64,000 bases of DNA from JABMQB01 sp963677475 (GTDB lineage Bacteria; Bacteroidota; Bacteroidia; Bacteroidales; Prolixibacteraceae), in assembly GCA_963677475.2 (NCBI GenBank), contig CAXXQD010000022.1, positions 310,001 through 374,000 of the forward strand. Direction: 5' to 3'. The notes under the pieces were generated by a model. That model had not been told where the DNA came from. It saw only the letters and a program-made list of their open reading frames with translations, and did not search any database. Numbering within the stretch: the stretch's first letter is position 1; every line of letters begins with the position of its first letter. Positions 25,439 to 34,896 of this stretch are shown one piece after another. The position numbers were made by a program, and so were the translations under genes.

Positions 25439-25466
25439 GCCCTCCTGTTTTTAGGAGGGCTTTTTT
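25439..25466 (+). terminator. Rho-independent terminator of dps
   Basis: GCCCTCCT (25439-25446) pairs with AGGAGGGC (25453-25460) around a six-base T-rich loop and is followed by six T. It lies 27 bases after the dps stop. Confidence 0.9.
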
Positions 25467-25549
25467 ATGCCTGAATTTTGCCTTGAACGTAATATATAGT
25501 TCTAAATAAAATATTTCTGTATTTTTGAAGTTCTATTGAAAAAAGTACA

Positions 25550-26341
25550 ATGAAAACATTCGTATTGCTTATAATTCTTGTTCCATTTTTTGCAGCTGCA
25601 CAAGTGAACCAAACCGATGCAAATGGTTATAAACAGGGTATTTGGAAAAAATACCATCCAAATGGGGAGCTTCGTTACGAAGGCGAATTTAAAGATAACC
25701 AACCTGTTGGAGAATGGAAAAGATACCATGGGAATGGAAATCTTCAGGCAATCCTAAACTATTCAGATGCAAGTGATTCAACTTTTTCTGCTTTATATGA
25801 CCAGAAGGGCAAGCTAATTGCCAAAGGTTGTTTCATTTCAGAGAAGAAAGAGGGTTTATGGGAATTTTTTCAGGAAAACAAGTTGATATCAGAATCCAAT
25901 TTCAGGAATGGCGTAAAACATGGGCTTGAAAAAATTTACTACGATTCGGGGGAGGTTTTAGAAGAAATCGACTGGGTTGATGCCAAAAAAAATGGAAAAT
26001 ATCAGGCATATTATAAAAGTGGGAACCCTTACATACAATGCAAATATAAAGAGGATAAAAGAGATGGCTTCTGTCTGGTATATTTTCCTAACGGTGACAT
26101 TGAACTGGAAGCATTTTATGAAAATGACCTTCGACATGGCAACTGGAAGTATTTTAATAACAAAGGAGAAACGGACTATACCTTGACCTATGAAAAGGGC
26201 ATCCTTAAAAACCCGCAGGTACTGGATAGTGTTCAAAATGAGAAATTTGAAGAACTGGTGAAAAACCAACCAAATATTGTTGATCCGGAGAAATTTATGC
26301 AAAACCCGGATGAGTTCCTCAGGAATTTAAACAAGCGTTAA
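25550..26341 (+). CDS. Secreted MORN-repeat protein of the YwqK type
   Basis: 263 residues with a signal peptide ending at AAAQ (residue 18). From residue 25 to 215 are tandem MORN-like units of about 23 residues with the pattern G-x-W-x-x-Y-x-x-(N/G)G-x-L (for example KQGIWKKYHPNGELRYEGEFKDN, repeated about eight times). The family is labelled YwqK antitoxin in databases, but a signal peptide makes that label doubtful here; a surface or periplasmic binding role is as likely. The last 40 residues have no repeats. It stands between dps and a secreted subtilase; a -7 box TATTTTTG lies at 25520-25527. Function unknown. Confidence 0.85.
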   Translation: MKTFVLLIILVPFFAAAQVNQTDANGYKQGIWKKYHPNGELRYEGEFKDNQPVGEWKRYHGNGNLQAILNYSDASDSTFSALYDQKGKLIAKGCFISEKKEGLWEFFQENKLISESNFRNGVKHGLEKIYYDSGEVLEEIDWVDAKKNGKYQAYYKSGNPYIQCKYKEDKRDGFCLVYFPNGDIELEAFYENDLRHGNWKYFNNKGETDYTLTYEKGILKNPQVLDSVQNEKFEELVKNQPNIVDPEKFMQNPDEFLRNLNKR

Positions 26342-26382
26342 AAAGCTGCGGCATTTCTATTTAAATCCTTCTGCTTTTCTTC

Positions 26383-26411
26383 TTTGAAAGGATAAATCTA
26401 TTGTATATTTG
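26383..26411 (+). promoter_or_regulatory. Promoter of the subtilase - xseAB group
   Basis: TTTG (26383-26386), 17 bases, then TATATTTG (26404-26411) fit the Bacteroidota consensus, 25 bases before the subtilase ATG. Confidence 0.6.
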
Positions 26412-26436
26412 ATACAATGAGCAATAAAAGTAATTA

Positions 26437-28083
26437 ATGAAAATTCGCTACATATCTATATATGTCTTTTTAATCTGTTTTTTTATTTCAGATATGCTTA
26501 CTGCCCAAACCTATTATTGGGTTGGATTTAAAGATAAAAATGGCACTTCCTTTTCGATTGATAACCCGGAAGAATTCCTTTCTGCAAGGGCAATCCTTCG
26601 AAGGCAAAAGCAAAATATTGGCATTGAAGAAACAGATTTGCCTGTTTCTTCGGTTTATGTTGACGCTATCACTGATTTGGGGGCAACATTAATTCATTCA
26701 TCGAAGTGGTTGAATGGAATTACCGTAAAAACAGAAAATGCAAATTTCACTGAAGAACTGGATAAATTGGATTTTGTAAAAGAATACCAGGTTACTAAAG
26801 ACCAAACTTTAACAAAATCAGCTCGTGTTAGTAAGTTTAGGGATGAAGATGATAACCCAATCATTGATTCAAGCTATTATCAGGCATCGGTTAGCCAGGT
26901 TTCGCAGATTAACGGACATTATCTGCATCAGGCTGGCTACACAGGTGAAGGAATGTATATTGCGGTTTTGGACGGTGGGTTTAAAAATGCAAACCAGTCA
27001 TCGGCGTTGCAGGCGTTGTGGCAGGAGAACAGGATTTTAGGCACGAAAGATTTTGTGGATAACGATGAAGATTTTTTTTCAACGCATTACCATGGTGCAA
27101 ATGTGTTGTCGATTATGGCAGCTAATTTATCTGGTCAATTGATCGGAACTGCACCCAATGCATCATATTTATTGGTCCGGACCGAGGACACATCTTCAGA
27201 GTATCTGGTTGAAGAAGACAACTGGGTTGCCGGGGCGGAGTATGCCGATAGTTTGGGCATTGATGTTATAAATTCTTCATTGGGCTATTATTTATTTGAT
27301 AATTCCGACATGAACCATTCTTATGAGGACATGGATGGGCATACAACCCGCGTCACAAAAGCTGCGAATATGGCTGTTGAAAAGGGAATGCTGGTTTTTG
27401 CCAGTGCCGGCAACGAAGGGAATGATCCATGGCACCACATTATTTCCCCATCGGATGGAGATAAAGTAATTGGAGTTGGGGCAGTGAACGCCGAAGGGGT
27501 AAAAGCCGGGTTTAGTTCGTTTGGTCCCGCTTCAGATGGCGATATTAAACCAAATGTGAGTGCACTGGGCTGGGGAACTGCTTTGCAAAATTCTTCCGGG
27601 AATATTGTAACCGGAAGTGGAACATCCTATTCTTCACCTGTTATGGCTGGAATGGGAGCGTGCTTATGGCAGGCTTTTCCGGAATTTACAAGCCTCGAAA
27701 TAAAAAGTGCCATCGAAGAAAGCGCACATCAATATTCAATGCCCGATTCTTTATTGGGATTTGGTATTCCCGATTTTAAATTGGCTTCAGAACTGTTGCA
27801 AAGCAGAAGGGTTATCCTGGGAAAAGCAGAAGACAGGGAATGGCAATTGGCACCAAATCCGTTTAAAGAAAGATTGGTTTTGCAGAATTTAGATTTTAAC
27901 CTGGAAGGGGAAGTGCAGATAGAAATGCATAATTCGTTAGGCCTTGCTTACCTGAGCAAAACATTTTCGGGCAAAAAAACAATTATCCTTGATGAGCTAA
28001 ACCATATTCCCCCGGGTTTAGTTATTATTACAATCAAGGCCCAGGATATGAGCTATAGCTATAAGTACATTAAAAGCAATTAA
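26437..28083 (+). CDS. Secreted S8 (subtilisin) protease with a type IX sorting domain
   Basis: 548 residues, signal peptide to about residue 23 (MLTAQ). A short inhibitor-like propeptide follows (about 30-110). The catalytic triad is Asp in AVLDGGFK (about 177), His in HYHGANVLSIMA (about 219) and Ser in GTSYSSPVMAGMG (about 395), with the oxyanion Asn in FASAGNEGN. The C-terminal 75 residues (APNPFKERLVLQN..., ending YSYKYIKSN) are a type A sorting domain for export by the type IX system (PorSS). It is therefore likely to reach the cell surface or medium. The next gene, xseA, starts 5 bases later, an odd functional pairing that looks like simple read-through. Confidence 0.92.
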   Translation: MKIRYISIYVFLICFFISDMLTAQTYYWVGFKDKNGTSFSIDNPEEFLSARAILRRQKQNIGIEETDLPVSSVYVDAITDLGATLIHSSKWLNGITVKTENANFTEELDKLDFVKEYQVTKDQTLTKSARVSKFRDEDDNPIIDSSYYQASVSQVSQINGHYLHQAGYTGEGMYIAVLDGGFKNANQSSALQALWQENRILGTKDFVDNDEDFFSTHYHGANVLSIMAANLSGQLIGTAPNASYLLVRTEDTSSEYLVEEDNWVAGAEYADSLGIDVINSSLGYYLFDNSDMNHSYEDMDGHTTRVTKAANMAVEKGMLVFASAGNEGNDPWHHIISPSDGDKVIGVGAVNAEGVKAGFSSFGPASDGDIKPNVSALGWGTALQNSSGNIVTGSGTSYSSPVMAGMGACLWQAFPEFTSLEIKSAIEESAHQYSMPDSLLGFGIPDFKLASELLQSRRVILGKAEDREWQLAPNPFKERLVLQNLDFNLEGEVQIEMHNSLGLAYLSKTFSGKKTIILDELNHIPPGLVIITIKAQDMSYSYKYIKSN

Positions 28084-28088
28084 TTCCG

Positions 28089-29525
28089 ATGGCGGAACAA
28101 ATCACACTTTCAGAACTCAACAACCTCATAAAAGACTCGTTATTGGAAGCATTTCCTGAAAGCTTATGGATAATCGCCGAAATTAGTGAATTAAAAGAAA
28201 ACCGGACCGGGCATTGCTACCTTGAATTGATAGAAAAAGATTCAGCCAGCGATGAGATACTTGCAAGAAGCAGGGCAACTATTTGGTCTTATACTTACAG
28301 GATGCTAAAGCCCTATTTTGAAACGTCAACCGGGAAGTCATTTTCGTCAGGAATAAAAATTTTGATACGGGCAACAGTTGAATATCATGAGGCATTCGGG
28401 CTTAGCCTGAACATAAAAGATATTGATCCGACATATACCATTGGTGATTTGAGCCTTAAAAAGAAGGAGATCATCGAAAGGTTACAAACGGAAGGTATTT
28501 TTGAGATGAATAAGGAGCTGGAGCTTCCATTGGTACCTCAAAATATTGCCATTATTTCTTCGGCAACTGCTGCCGGATATCAGGATTTTGTGGAGCAATT
28601 GGAGAGCAATCCTTATGGTTTTCAATATTATCACACCTTGTTTGAAGCATTTATGCAAGGCTCCGAAGCTGCACCTTCAATTATTGCCGCGCTAGAACAG
28701 ATTTTTGAGATGGAGGACAAATTTGATGTAGTGGTGATTATTAGGGGAGGAGGAGCGCAAGCCGATTTGAGCTGTTTCGACGATTATGAACTGGCTTATT
28801 TTGTCACCCAATTCCCATTGCCAATAATAACGGGTATTGGCCATGAAAAAGATGAAACTATTACAGATTTGGTGGCGCACACAAAAATGAAAACCCCAAC
28901 TGCTGTTGCCGAATTTCTAATCAGTGGTGTGGCTGGTTTTTATGAACATATACTGGGCATTGAATCGGCCATTATCGTAAAAACGAGGGAAATTCTGGAA
29001 ACACAAAACAGGTTTTTGGAAGGGATAGCTTCCGGAATCAATACCGGGGGTAAGTTCTTCTTGTCTGAAAAAAATGCGCAGTTAAATAATACTATGCACC
29101 GTTTTAGGGCGAACACGGATCAGTTTGTTTATCGAAATGAAAAACGTATTGCCGAGATTGAAAATACCTTGGTGTATAAAACAAAATCATGTTTATTGAA
29201 CATGCAAAATAAACTTTCACATATAGCCACGGAACTAGGTTATGGGATTGGGCACTTTTTGCAGGAAGAACAAAATAGTTTGAGCAAGGTGTGTATGATC
29301 GTAAAAAATAAGCTTGGCAATTTTTTTTCGAACGAAGAATACAGGCTTGCTTTGGACGAGAGGGCTATTCAACTGCTTGACCCTAAAAAGATTTTGGAAC
29401 GCGGTTATACTTTGACATTAAAAGATGGTGCGATTATAAAATCAAAAAAAGGACTGCAACCAGGTGATGAAATTGAGACCGTGTTTGTAGATGGCAAAAC
29501 TAAAAGTACAATTGAAAAACAATAA
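28089..29525 (+). CDS. xseA: Exodeoxyribonuclease VII large subunit
   Basis: 478 residues. An N-terminal OB-fold (residues about 5-115) is followed by the Exonuc_VII_L nuclease region (IIRGGGAQADLSCFDDYELA, then GIGHEKDETITDLVAHTKMKTPTAVAEFL) and a long helical part of about 150 residues. With XseB it degrades single-stranded DNA from both ends. It lies 5 bases after the subtilase gene and 4 before xseB. The coiled region is somewhat long, as in other Bacteroidota. Confidence 0.95.
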   Translation: MAEQITLSELNNLIKDSLLEAFPESLWIIAEISELKENRTGHCYLELIEKDSASDEILARSRATIWSYTYRMLKPYFETSTGKSFSSGIKILIRATVEYHEAFGLSLNIKDIDPTYTIGDLSLKKKEIIERLQTEGIFEMNKELELPLVPQNIAIISSATAAGYQDFVEQLESNPYGFQYYHTLFEAFMQGSEAAPSIIAALEQIFEMEDKFDVVVIIRGGGAQADLSCFDDYELAYFVTQFPLPIITGIGHEKDETITDLVAHTKMKTPTAVAEFLISGVAGFYEHILGIESAIIVKTREILETQNRFLEGIASGINTGGKFFLSEKNAQLNNTMHRFRANTDQFVYRNEKRIAEIENTLVYKTKSCLLNMQNKLSHIATELGYGIGHFLQEEQNSLSKVCMIVKNKLGNFFSNEEYRLALDERAIQLLDPKKILERGYTLTLKDGAIIKSKKGLQPGDEIETVFVDGKTKSTIEKQ

Positions 29526-29529
29526 AGAA

Positions 29530-29730
29530 ATGGCGGCAAAGAAATTAAGTTATAAAGAAGCATCTTCCGAAATGGAAGAAATCCTGGAGCAAATTGAAAA
29601 CGAACAGCTCGATGTGGATGAACTGGCAGAAAAAGTAAAAAGGGTCACTGTTTTGCTAAAATTCTGTAAAGACAAACTTAAAAAAACAAACGAGCAGGTA
29701 GAGCAAATCCTTAATGAAATGGAAGATTAG
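29530..29730 (+). CDS. xseB: Exodeoxyribonuclease VII small subunit
   Basis: 66 residues from the ATG at 29530. An earlier ATG at 29491 inside the end of xseA would add 13 unmatched residues, so the later one is preferred. The whole is the helical hairpin of XseB (SYKEASSEMEEILEQIENEQL and DELAEKVKRVTVLLKFCKDKL). It stabilises and regulates the large subunit. A weak A/T stem at 29738-29768 may terminate the operon. Confidence 0.93.
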   Translation: MAAKKLSYKEASSEMEEILEQIENEQLDVDELAEKVKRVTVLLKFCKDKLKKTNEQVEQILNEMED

Positions 29731-29826
29731 TGCTAAAAAAAAAGAGAACCTGAGAAGTCCTCTTTTTTCTGCATCATGATTGACTTTAAATCTAAACTAA
29801 CTAAACTAAAACTTATGAAAAAAAAA

Positions 29827-30213
29827 TTAAGCGCGTCTATATTCTATGTATTTATTTAACGTTTCAACCAAAACATTTACCTGAATTGGTTTGCAGATAG
29901 ATTCATTATAACCATTAAATTCTGTCATGCTATTAATTTCCTCTACCGTATAACCACTGATCAATATTATTGGAACGCTGGTGTTTATGCTACGTATGTG
30001 AGAGATCGCTTCCGGTCCATTTAAAACCGGCATTTGGTAATCCATTAATATTGCATCTACTGTAGTCCCACTTTTTATTACATCAACTGCTTCTTTCCCA
30101 TTAACAGCTTTAATAACCTTTGCCCCAGCATTTTTAACGATGTAATTCAATAACAAAAAGTTACTTGCATCGTCATCGGCTATTAATACGGTTTTTCCTT
30201 CCCAGCGTTTCAT
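29827..30213 (-). CDS. Single-domain response regulator (CheY-like)
   Basis: 128 residues, a receiver domain alone. Acidic pocket DDD at residues 13-15 (TVLIADDDAS), the phosphoryl-accepting Asp in ILMDYQMPVLNGP (about 58), Ser/Thr in ILISGYT and Lys in SICKPIQ (KP pair). No output domain, so it would act by binding a partner protein. It is 25 bases after the REC-PAS gene on the minus strand, and the two are probably co-transcribed as the second half of the signalling cluster. Confidence 0.9.
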   Translation of the reverse strand: MKRWEGKTVLIADDDASNFLLLNYIVKNAGAKVIKAVNGKEAVDVIKSGTTVDAILMDYQMPVLNGPEAISHIRSINTSVPIILISGYTVEEINSMTEFNGYNESICKPIQVNVLVETLNKYIEYRRA

Positions 30214-30238
30214 TTTGACAGTTTTTTATTTATCCTGT

Positions 30239-31003
30239 TTAAGAAGCTGCAGCATCCATTCCATGGATTTCGCGTGCTATCCCAAATGCATAAACTTCAT
30301 TGTTTATCTGTATCGAATTTGTAAATAATTCCACTTTTATGTCTTCGCCAGTTTTTCTTTTGAAAACCAGTTTGTCTGGTCCGGTTGACATTCCAATTGA
30401 ATTTCTCACCAAAAGCTGAATGGCTTTATCCCTGTCTTCCGGTGAAATTATATCAACATCTAGGTATGATTTGCCTAAAAATTCCTTGTTATAATAACCA
30501 AGTATTTTTTCCGCAGCCTTATTTCCATCCACAAAAGTCCCCTTCATGTCGGTAAGGAAGAATCCTAATGGTGCAGAATCAAAAATTGTTTTTAGTTTTT
30601 CTTGCGAAACCCTTACCTTTTCCTCTGCTTCTTTTCTTTTGATCGAAGATTTAAGGCATTTAAACAGTTGGCTTTGGTCAAAATCCCATTTTATAAGGCA
30701 ATCCTGAATGCCAAAACCTATGCTTTCCATTGCCAGTTCTTCGTTTTTCTTCGATGTTAATAGTACAACAGGACTCCTTTTTTCGATCTCAAGGATACTG
30801 TTAATGGTATCTTTACCTTTACTATCCTGCAAATCCATGTCCGAAATAATAAGCTCAAAATCCGTAGCTCTTATCCTGGCTAATGCCTCATCAAGTGTAC
30901 TTGTAACCACAAAATCAGAATTGTCAGGGCTGAAACCTTCCAATAATCCCAGAATTTTTTCCTGGTCTTCTTTTTTGTTTTGAATGATTAGTATTTCGCT
31001 CAT
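30239..31003 (-). CDS. Receiver-PAS signalling protein without a catalytic domain
   Basis: 254 residues. Residues 1-120 are a receiver-like domain (phospho-Asp in LIISDMDLQDSKGKD, LLTSKK with the Thr and Lys). A linker helix (EAEEKVRVSQEKLKTIF) leads into a PAS domain (about 130-250: FDSAPLGFFLTDMKGTFVDGNKAA, GRSIGM...). There is no kinase, GGDEF or DNA-binding part. It may be an adaptor that passes a phosphate or redox signal to the single-domain regulator next to it. The upstream 495 bases hold several hairpins (see findings). Confidence 0.88.
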   Translation of the reverse strand: MSEILIIQNKKEDQEKILGLLEGFSPDNSDFVVTSTLDEALARIRATDFELIISDMDLQDSKGKDTINSILEIEKRSPVVLLTSKKNEELAMESIGFGIQDCLIKWDFDQSQLFKCLKSSIKRKEAEEKVRVSQEKLKTIFDSAPLGFFLTDMKGTFVDGNKAAEKILGYYNKEFLGKSYLDVDIISPEDRDKAIQLLVRNSIGMSTGPDKLVFKRKTGEDIKVELFTNSIQINNEVYAFGIAREIHGMDAAAS

Positions 31004-31498
31004 TGCAGTAAATTTTATATATGTAATATTGTGTTGCCCGTCTAATTATTTGAGTTCCCTAACACTCCCCGCCACTCTTGGCGGGGAGGTTGGAACTTTC
31101 CTGGTTATAATCTTAAAGGGTAATTTAAGATTCCAAGGAAGGTTAACCAAAAAACTACAAACTATGATCGGACTAACAACAACATCGTTATATCTTATTA
31201 AAACATGTCAGTTTTTATTGTTGGCTTCGTTTAGCCTTGCGTTTATAAAAATTGATATTACAAATGTATAGCAGGCCACGCATCACCGAAATAGGGGAAA
31301 TTCCTATTTGATATAGAAAATTCCCTTAACTCGAGTTGAGAATAGGATAAGAAATTCCCTTAGTGAAGGCAGAATTCACTAAGGTATTTTAGAAGAATAT
31401 TGTGTAAGGTATTAGAATAGAGCCGTTTGTAAAACAGGGGTTGATTGTAGGATTATTTACAGGATGTTAGTGGTAATAAATGAATCTTAGATTTGAAA
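31004..31498. other. Long intergenic region with several hairpins
   Basis: 495 bases between two minus-strand genes of the signalling cluster. There is no convincing gene (an open frame at 30984-31271 on the plus strand lacks any family match). I see a GC-rich stem at 31053-31097, a seven-base stem at 31289-31309, the palindrome AACTCGAGTT at 31328-31337, two copies of AAATTCCCTTA (31318-31328 and 31354-31364, first with one change) and a ten-base stem at 31358-31384. This concentration suggests a regulatory leader, an operator cluster or a small RNA. Confidence 0.5.
31053..31097. repeat. GC-rich hairpin, likely dispersed intergenic repeat
   Basis: CTCCCCGCC (31065-31073) and GGCGGGGAG (31080-31088) form a perfect nine-pair stem around ACTCTT. 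AAC/GTT and AGTTCC/GGAACT extend it outward with two small bulges. Its GC content contrasts sharply with the AT-rich surroundings. Not a classic terminator for either gene. Confidence 0.55.
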
Positions 31499-32152
31499 TT
31501 ATTCATCCAAAGAGGTAAATCCCATCCGGATTGCATATTTTGTTAGTTCAGGTATGGTAAATATGTTTAGTTTTTGCATTACCTTCTGCCGGTGTGTTTC
31601 TACAGTTTTCACACTGATAAAGAGTTTTTCTGCAATTAATTTAGTAGAGTTTCCTTCTGAAATTAGTTGAAGTACTTCTTTTTCACGTGTCGATAAAACT
31701 TCGCCAGGCTCTTCCGTCGCCCCATCAATATTACTTACAAATTCACGAACAAGTACGTCAGATATTTCGCGGCTTAGGTAAGTATGTTTTGAGTTTACGG
31801 CTTTAATGGCATCCATTAATTCATCAAATGCACAATCTTTTAACAGGTAGCCCGATGCCCCTGCCCTAAACATTCCGGTAACAAATTGTTTCCCTGAATG
31901 CATGGATAATGCAATTACCCTTGTTTCCTGGTATTCGCGTAAGATCATTTTGGTAGCTTCCATACCATTTAATCCTGGCATTGCAACATCCATAATAACA
32001 ATGTCGGGTTTTAGTTTAGTAACTAAGCTTAGTGCATCTCTTCCGTTTTCGGCTTCGCCAACAACCACAATGTTGGCTTTATCTTTTAACAGATTGCGCA
32101 AACCTTCGCGCATTATTTTATGGTCGTCACAAATTAAAACTCTAATTTCCAT
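31499..32152 (-). CDS. NarL/LuxR-type response regulator
   Basis: 217 residues. Receiver domain (1-120) with the DD pair in VLICDDHKIM, phospho-Asp in DIVIMDVAMPGLNGM and Lys in YLLKDCAF. The C-terminal LuxR-type DNA-binding domain (about 150-215) carries LSTREKEVLQLISEGNSTKLI and VKTVETHRQKVMQKLNI. It would regulate transcription when phosphorylated by the kinase encoded just upstream (14 bases apart). Target genes unknown; the divergent C10 protease and the REC-PAS pair are nearby candidates. Confidence 0.93.
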   Translation of the reverse strand: MEIRVLICDDHKIMREGLRNLLKDKANIVVVGEAENGRDALSLVTKLKPDIVIMDVAMPGLNGMEATKMILREYQETRVIALSMHSGKQFVTGMFRAGASGYLLKDCAFDELMDAIKAVNSKHTYLSREISDVLVREFVSNIDGATEEPGEVLSTREKEVLQLISEGNSTKLIAEKLFISVKTVETHRQKVMQKLNIFTIPELTKYAIRMGFTSLDE

Positions 32153-32166
32153 TGTTATTTTATTAC

Positions 32167-34896
32167 TTAGTTTACAGGAACAGATAGATAAATCCTTGAG
32201 CCTTTTTCTAAAGCTGAGTCAATATACATTTTCCCATCGAAATATTCAAGTCTTTCACGTATACTAAAAAGGCCAATTCCGGCTTTTTTATTAAATTTTG
32301 TATCTACACCCTTTGTTTCAAAACCTTTACCATTATCGCTAACGCTAATATTTAAGAATTTTCCCTTAAAATTCATGCGCACTGAAACGGTTGTTGCATT
32401 TGCATGCTTTACAATATTATTAAGCAGTTCACCAACTGCCCTAAACATTAATATCAATAAGTCTTCATTTAATTCCGGAACTTCATCCTCTACTTCCAGG
32501 TTGGTTTCTAATTGATATTTGCTGTTTAGCTGCTCAAGTTTCCAGTTTATGGCAGCAGCTAAGCCCAGTTCAAATAAGACTGGCGGGCTTAGTTCATAAG
32601 TCAATGTTCGTGAATTTTTTATCGCATCTATTACATATTTTTCTGTCTCAACAACATCTTCAATGGTTTTTTCGGGCAAAGGTTCATTTTTCATACCCGA
32701 AAGTTTAATACGTGCCATGGCAAGGCTCTGCCCTAAGTGGTCATGTAAATCAACGGCAATACGTCTTCTTTCTTTTTCAACTGCAAGGTTTAGTTCAGAG
32801 GTCATGGAGCGCAAATTCTCCTGATATACTTTTATGGCATTTTCTGCATCTTTCCTTACTGTAATATCTTTGGTAATAATTATAAAGCCCAATGGTTCTC
32901 CCGAGTTGTTTTTAATAGCCGATGAGCTAAATTCCCCGAAATAAGTAGATTTTTCTTTGCCAAAAAATACACATTCTTCATCACGAATGGTTCCATCTTC
33001 TAACACTTTATGAAAAGTACCTTCAATTTTTGATTTAGATTCTTCGGTAACCAGTTCATTAAAATGCTTTCCAATTAACTCCTTGTAAGATTCAAATCCA
33101 AATATTTCAGCTGCCCTTGATGATGCATATATTATTATATGGTTTAAATCGGTCCTTAAAACTGCATCTGGCGATGCTTCCACAATAGTCCGAAATTTTT
33201 CTTCGCTTTCCACAAGGGCTTTTTCCGTATGCAGCCTCTCAAGCTCTGCACCTGTCCTTCCCGAAAACATTTGAAGGACTGTTCTTACCATTTCAATTTC
33301 TGTAAATGGTTTTTTATCCATTACCACAATAATTCCCAATAAAGCTCCAGATGAACTAAAAAGAGGAACACCTGCATAACTATTGGCTCCATGGTGTTTT
33401 AACAAACTATCGGATGGGAATATATCCTGGACATTTTCCTTATAAATACTTAACTCACCTTTCACAACATTTTCACAAGCCGATCCTTCTAAGGTGCATT
33501 CAAAATTATCCTGGGCTTCGCCATTTTTGTTTACAACCAATGTTTGTATACTAGTGGAAGAAGATTTATCGTATTTTCCAACAAAAGCGAATTCAATATC
33601 CAATACCTCAACCAGCGATTTTACCAGCGATTCGAAGAATACATTTCCTGTAACACTTTCAATCCCCCCCGAAACTTGTTTTGTTGCCTCTTCCAGTTTT
33701 TTCTTTTGGGTAATGTCTTTTGCCAATCCGGCCATTCGCACCAAATTGCCTTTATTATCGTGAATTGGGTATGCATTTGCCTGGATCCATCTTGTTGATC
33801 CATCGGGCTTTTTGATTCTGAATTCGGGGAAACGCAGTTCGCCTGTCTCTCCTAATGGTGAATCCAATACCTTCCTAACTTCCCGTTTTTCTTCTTCATA
33901 AATAACATCGAACCAGGAGATTGGATTGTCCAACAAACTTTGACACGATTGTCCCCAAATATCTTCATACGCCGGGCTTATATAATACATATGTTCCATA
34001 TCAGGCGATGCTAACCAAAATACCTGTCCAATATTCTCGGCCAACTGCCTGAATTTTTCTTCGCTTTCGCGCAAGTCCTCTTCGGCTTGTTTCCGTGCCG
34101 TTATGTCAACACCTTCGGCCTGGTACTCGATTAGTTCGCCTTTTTCATTATAAAGTGCTCGATCAGTCCATTGTTGCCAACTTATTGTTCCTCCCGGGAG
34201 AATAGTCCTGTGTTCGTCAACCACCACCGGGTTATCGATGGTAAGCCCTTCAATTTTTGCACGTACCCTGCTTATATCGTCTGCAGCAACCAGTGTAAAA
34301 AAACTTAATCCCAAAAGGTCTTCCCTCTTTCTTTTCTGCATCGAACAATAGCTATCGTTCACAAAAGTTAAAATACCTTCTTCTTTATATCGTATGATTG
34401 CTTGCGTTTGGTCTTCAATAATTGACTTATACCTTTTTTCACTCTCCAATAATTTTTCCGATCGCAATTCAACAAGCTTTTCCAGGTTGTTCCTTTCGTT
34501 CCTTAGGGTATCCTCAACCTCTTTTATCCTGAGCATAACTTTAACCTGGGCAACCAATTCTGCCGGATCAATGGGTTTTGCAACAAATGCATCGGCTCCG
34601 GCATCAAGACCTTTAGCCCTGCTCTCGGAAATTGAACCTAAGGCAGAAACCATTATTATAGGTATCTGGTTTGTTTCTTCCTTGCTTTTTAATACCTCAC
34701 TTACTTCAAAGCCATCCATTTCAGGCATTAAAATATCCAGCAAAATTAAATCAGGTTTGCTTTCTATGGCCATTTCAATACCTTTCTGACCACTTAAAGC
34801 CGTCGAAACCTGGCAATTAGGCAAATAACTATTCAATACACTTTCAATAGTAATCAAGTTGTCAAGGACATCATCAATGGCAAGTATTCTTGGCAT
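32167..34896 (-). CDS. Soluble hybrid sensor histidine kinase (REC-PAS-PAS-GAF-PAS-HisKA_3)
   Basis: 909 residues without transmembrane helices. In order: receiver domain (1-120, LLDILMPEMDGF), coiled coil, PAS (about 155-275), PAS (about 285-405), GAF-like (about 410-575), PAS (about 577-690), then a HisKA_3 dimerisation helix with the phospho-His in RRIAVDLHDHLGQSLAMA and a HATPase_c domain (ELLNNIVKHANATTVSV, DNGKGF). The HisKA_3 type pairs with NarL-type regulators, which fits the gene 14 bases downstream. The N-terminal receiver means it can also take phosphate from another kinase. The stimulus is unknown and probably cytoplasmic. Confidence 0.93.
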   Translation of the reverse strand: MPRILAIDDVLDNLITIESVLNSYLPNCQVSTALSGQKGIEMAIESKPDLILLDILMPEMDGFEVSEVLKSKEETNQIPIIMVSALGSISESRAKGLDAGADAFVAKPIDPAELVAQVKVMLRIKEVEDTLRNERNNLEKLVELRSEKLLESEKRYKSIIEDQTQAIIRYKEEGILTFVNDSYCSMQKRKREDLLGLSFFTLVAADDISRVRAKIEGLTIDNPVVVDEHRTILPGGTISWQQWTDRALYNEKGELIEYQAEGVDITARKQAEEDLRESEEKFRQLAENIGQVFWLASPDMEHMYYISPAYEDIWGQSCQSLLDNPISWFDVIYEEEKREVRKVLDSPLGETGELRFPEFRIKKPDGSTRWIQANAYPIHDNKGNLVRMAGLAKDITQKKKLEEATKQVSGGIESVTGNVFFESLVKSLVEVLDIEFAFVGKYDKSSSTSIQTLVVNKNGEAQDNFECTLEGSACENVVKGELSIYKENVQDIFPSDSLLKHHGANSYAGVPLFSSSGALLGIIVVMDKKPFTEIEMVRTVLQMFSGRTGAELERLHTEKALVESEEKFRTIVEASPDAVLRTDLNHIIIYASSRAAEIFGFESYKELIGKHFNELVTEESKSKIEGTFHKVLEDGTIRDEECVFFGKEKSTYFGEFSSSAIKNNSGEPLGFIIITKDITVRKDAENAIKVYQENLRSMTSELNLAVEKERRRIAVDLHDHLGQSLAMARIKLSGMKNEPLPEKTIEDVVETEKYVIDAIKNSRTLTYELSPPVLFELGLAAAINWKLEQLNSKYQLETNLEVEDEVPELNEDLLILMFRAVGELLNNIVKHANATTVSVRMNFKGKFLNISVSDNGKGFETKGVDTKFNKKAGIGLFSIRERLEYFDGKMYIDSALEKGSRIYLSVPVN

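Noticed and set aside
30984..31271. Plus-strand open frame in the structured gap
   Set aside because: It crosses the GC-rich palindrome and has no family features; judged as chance.
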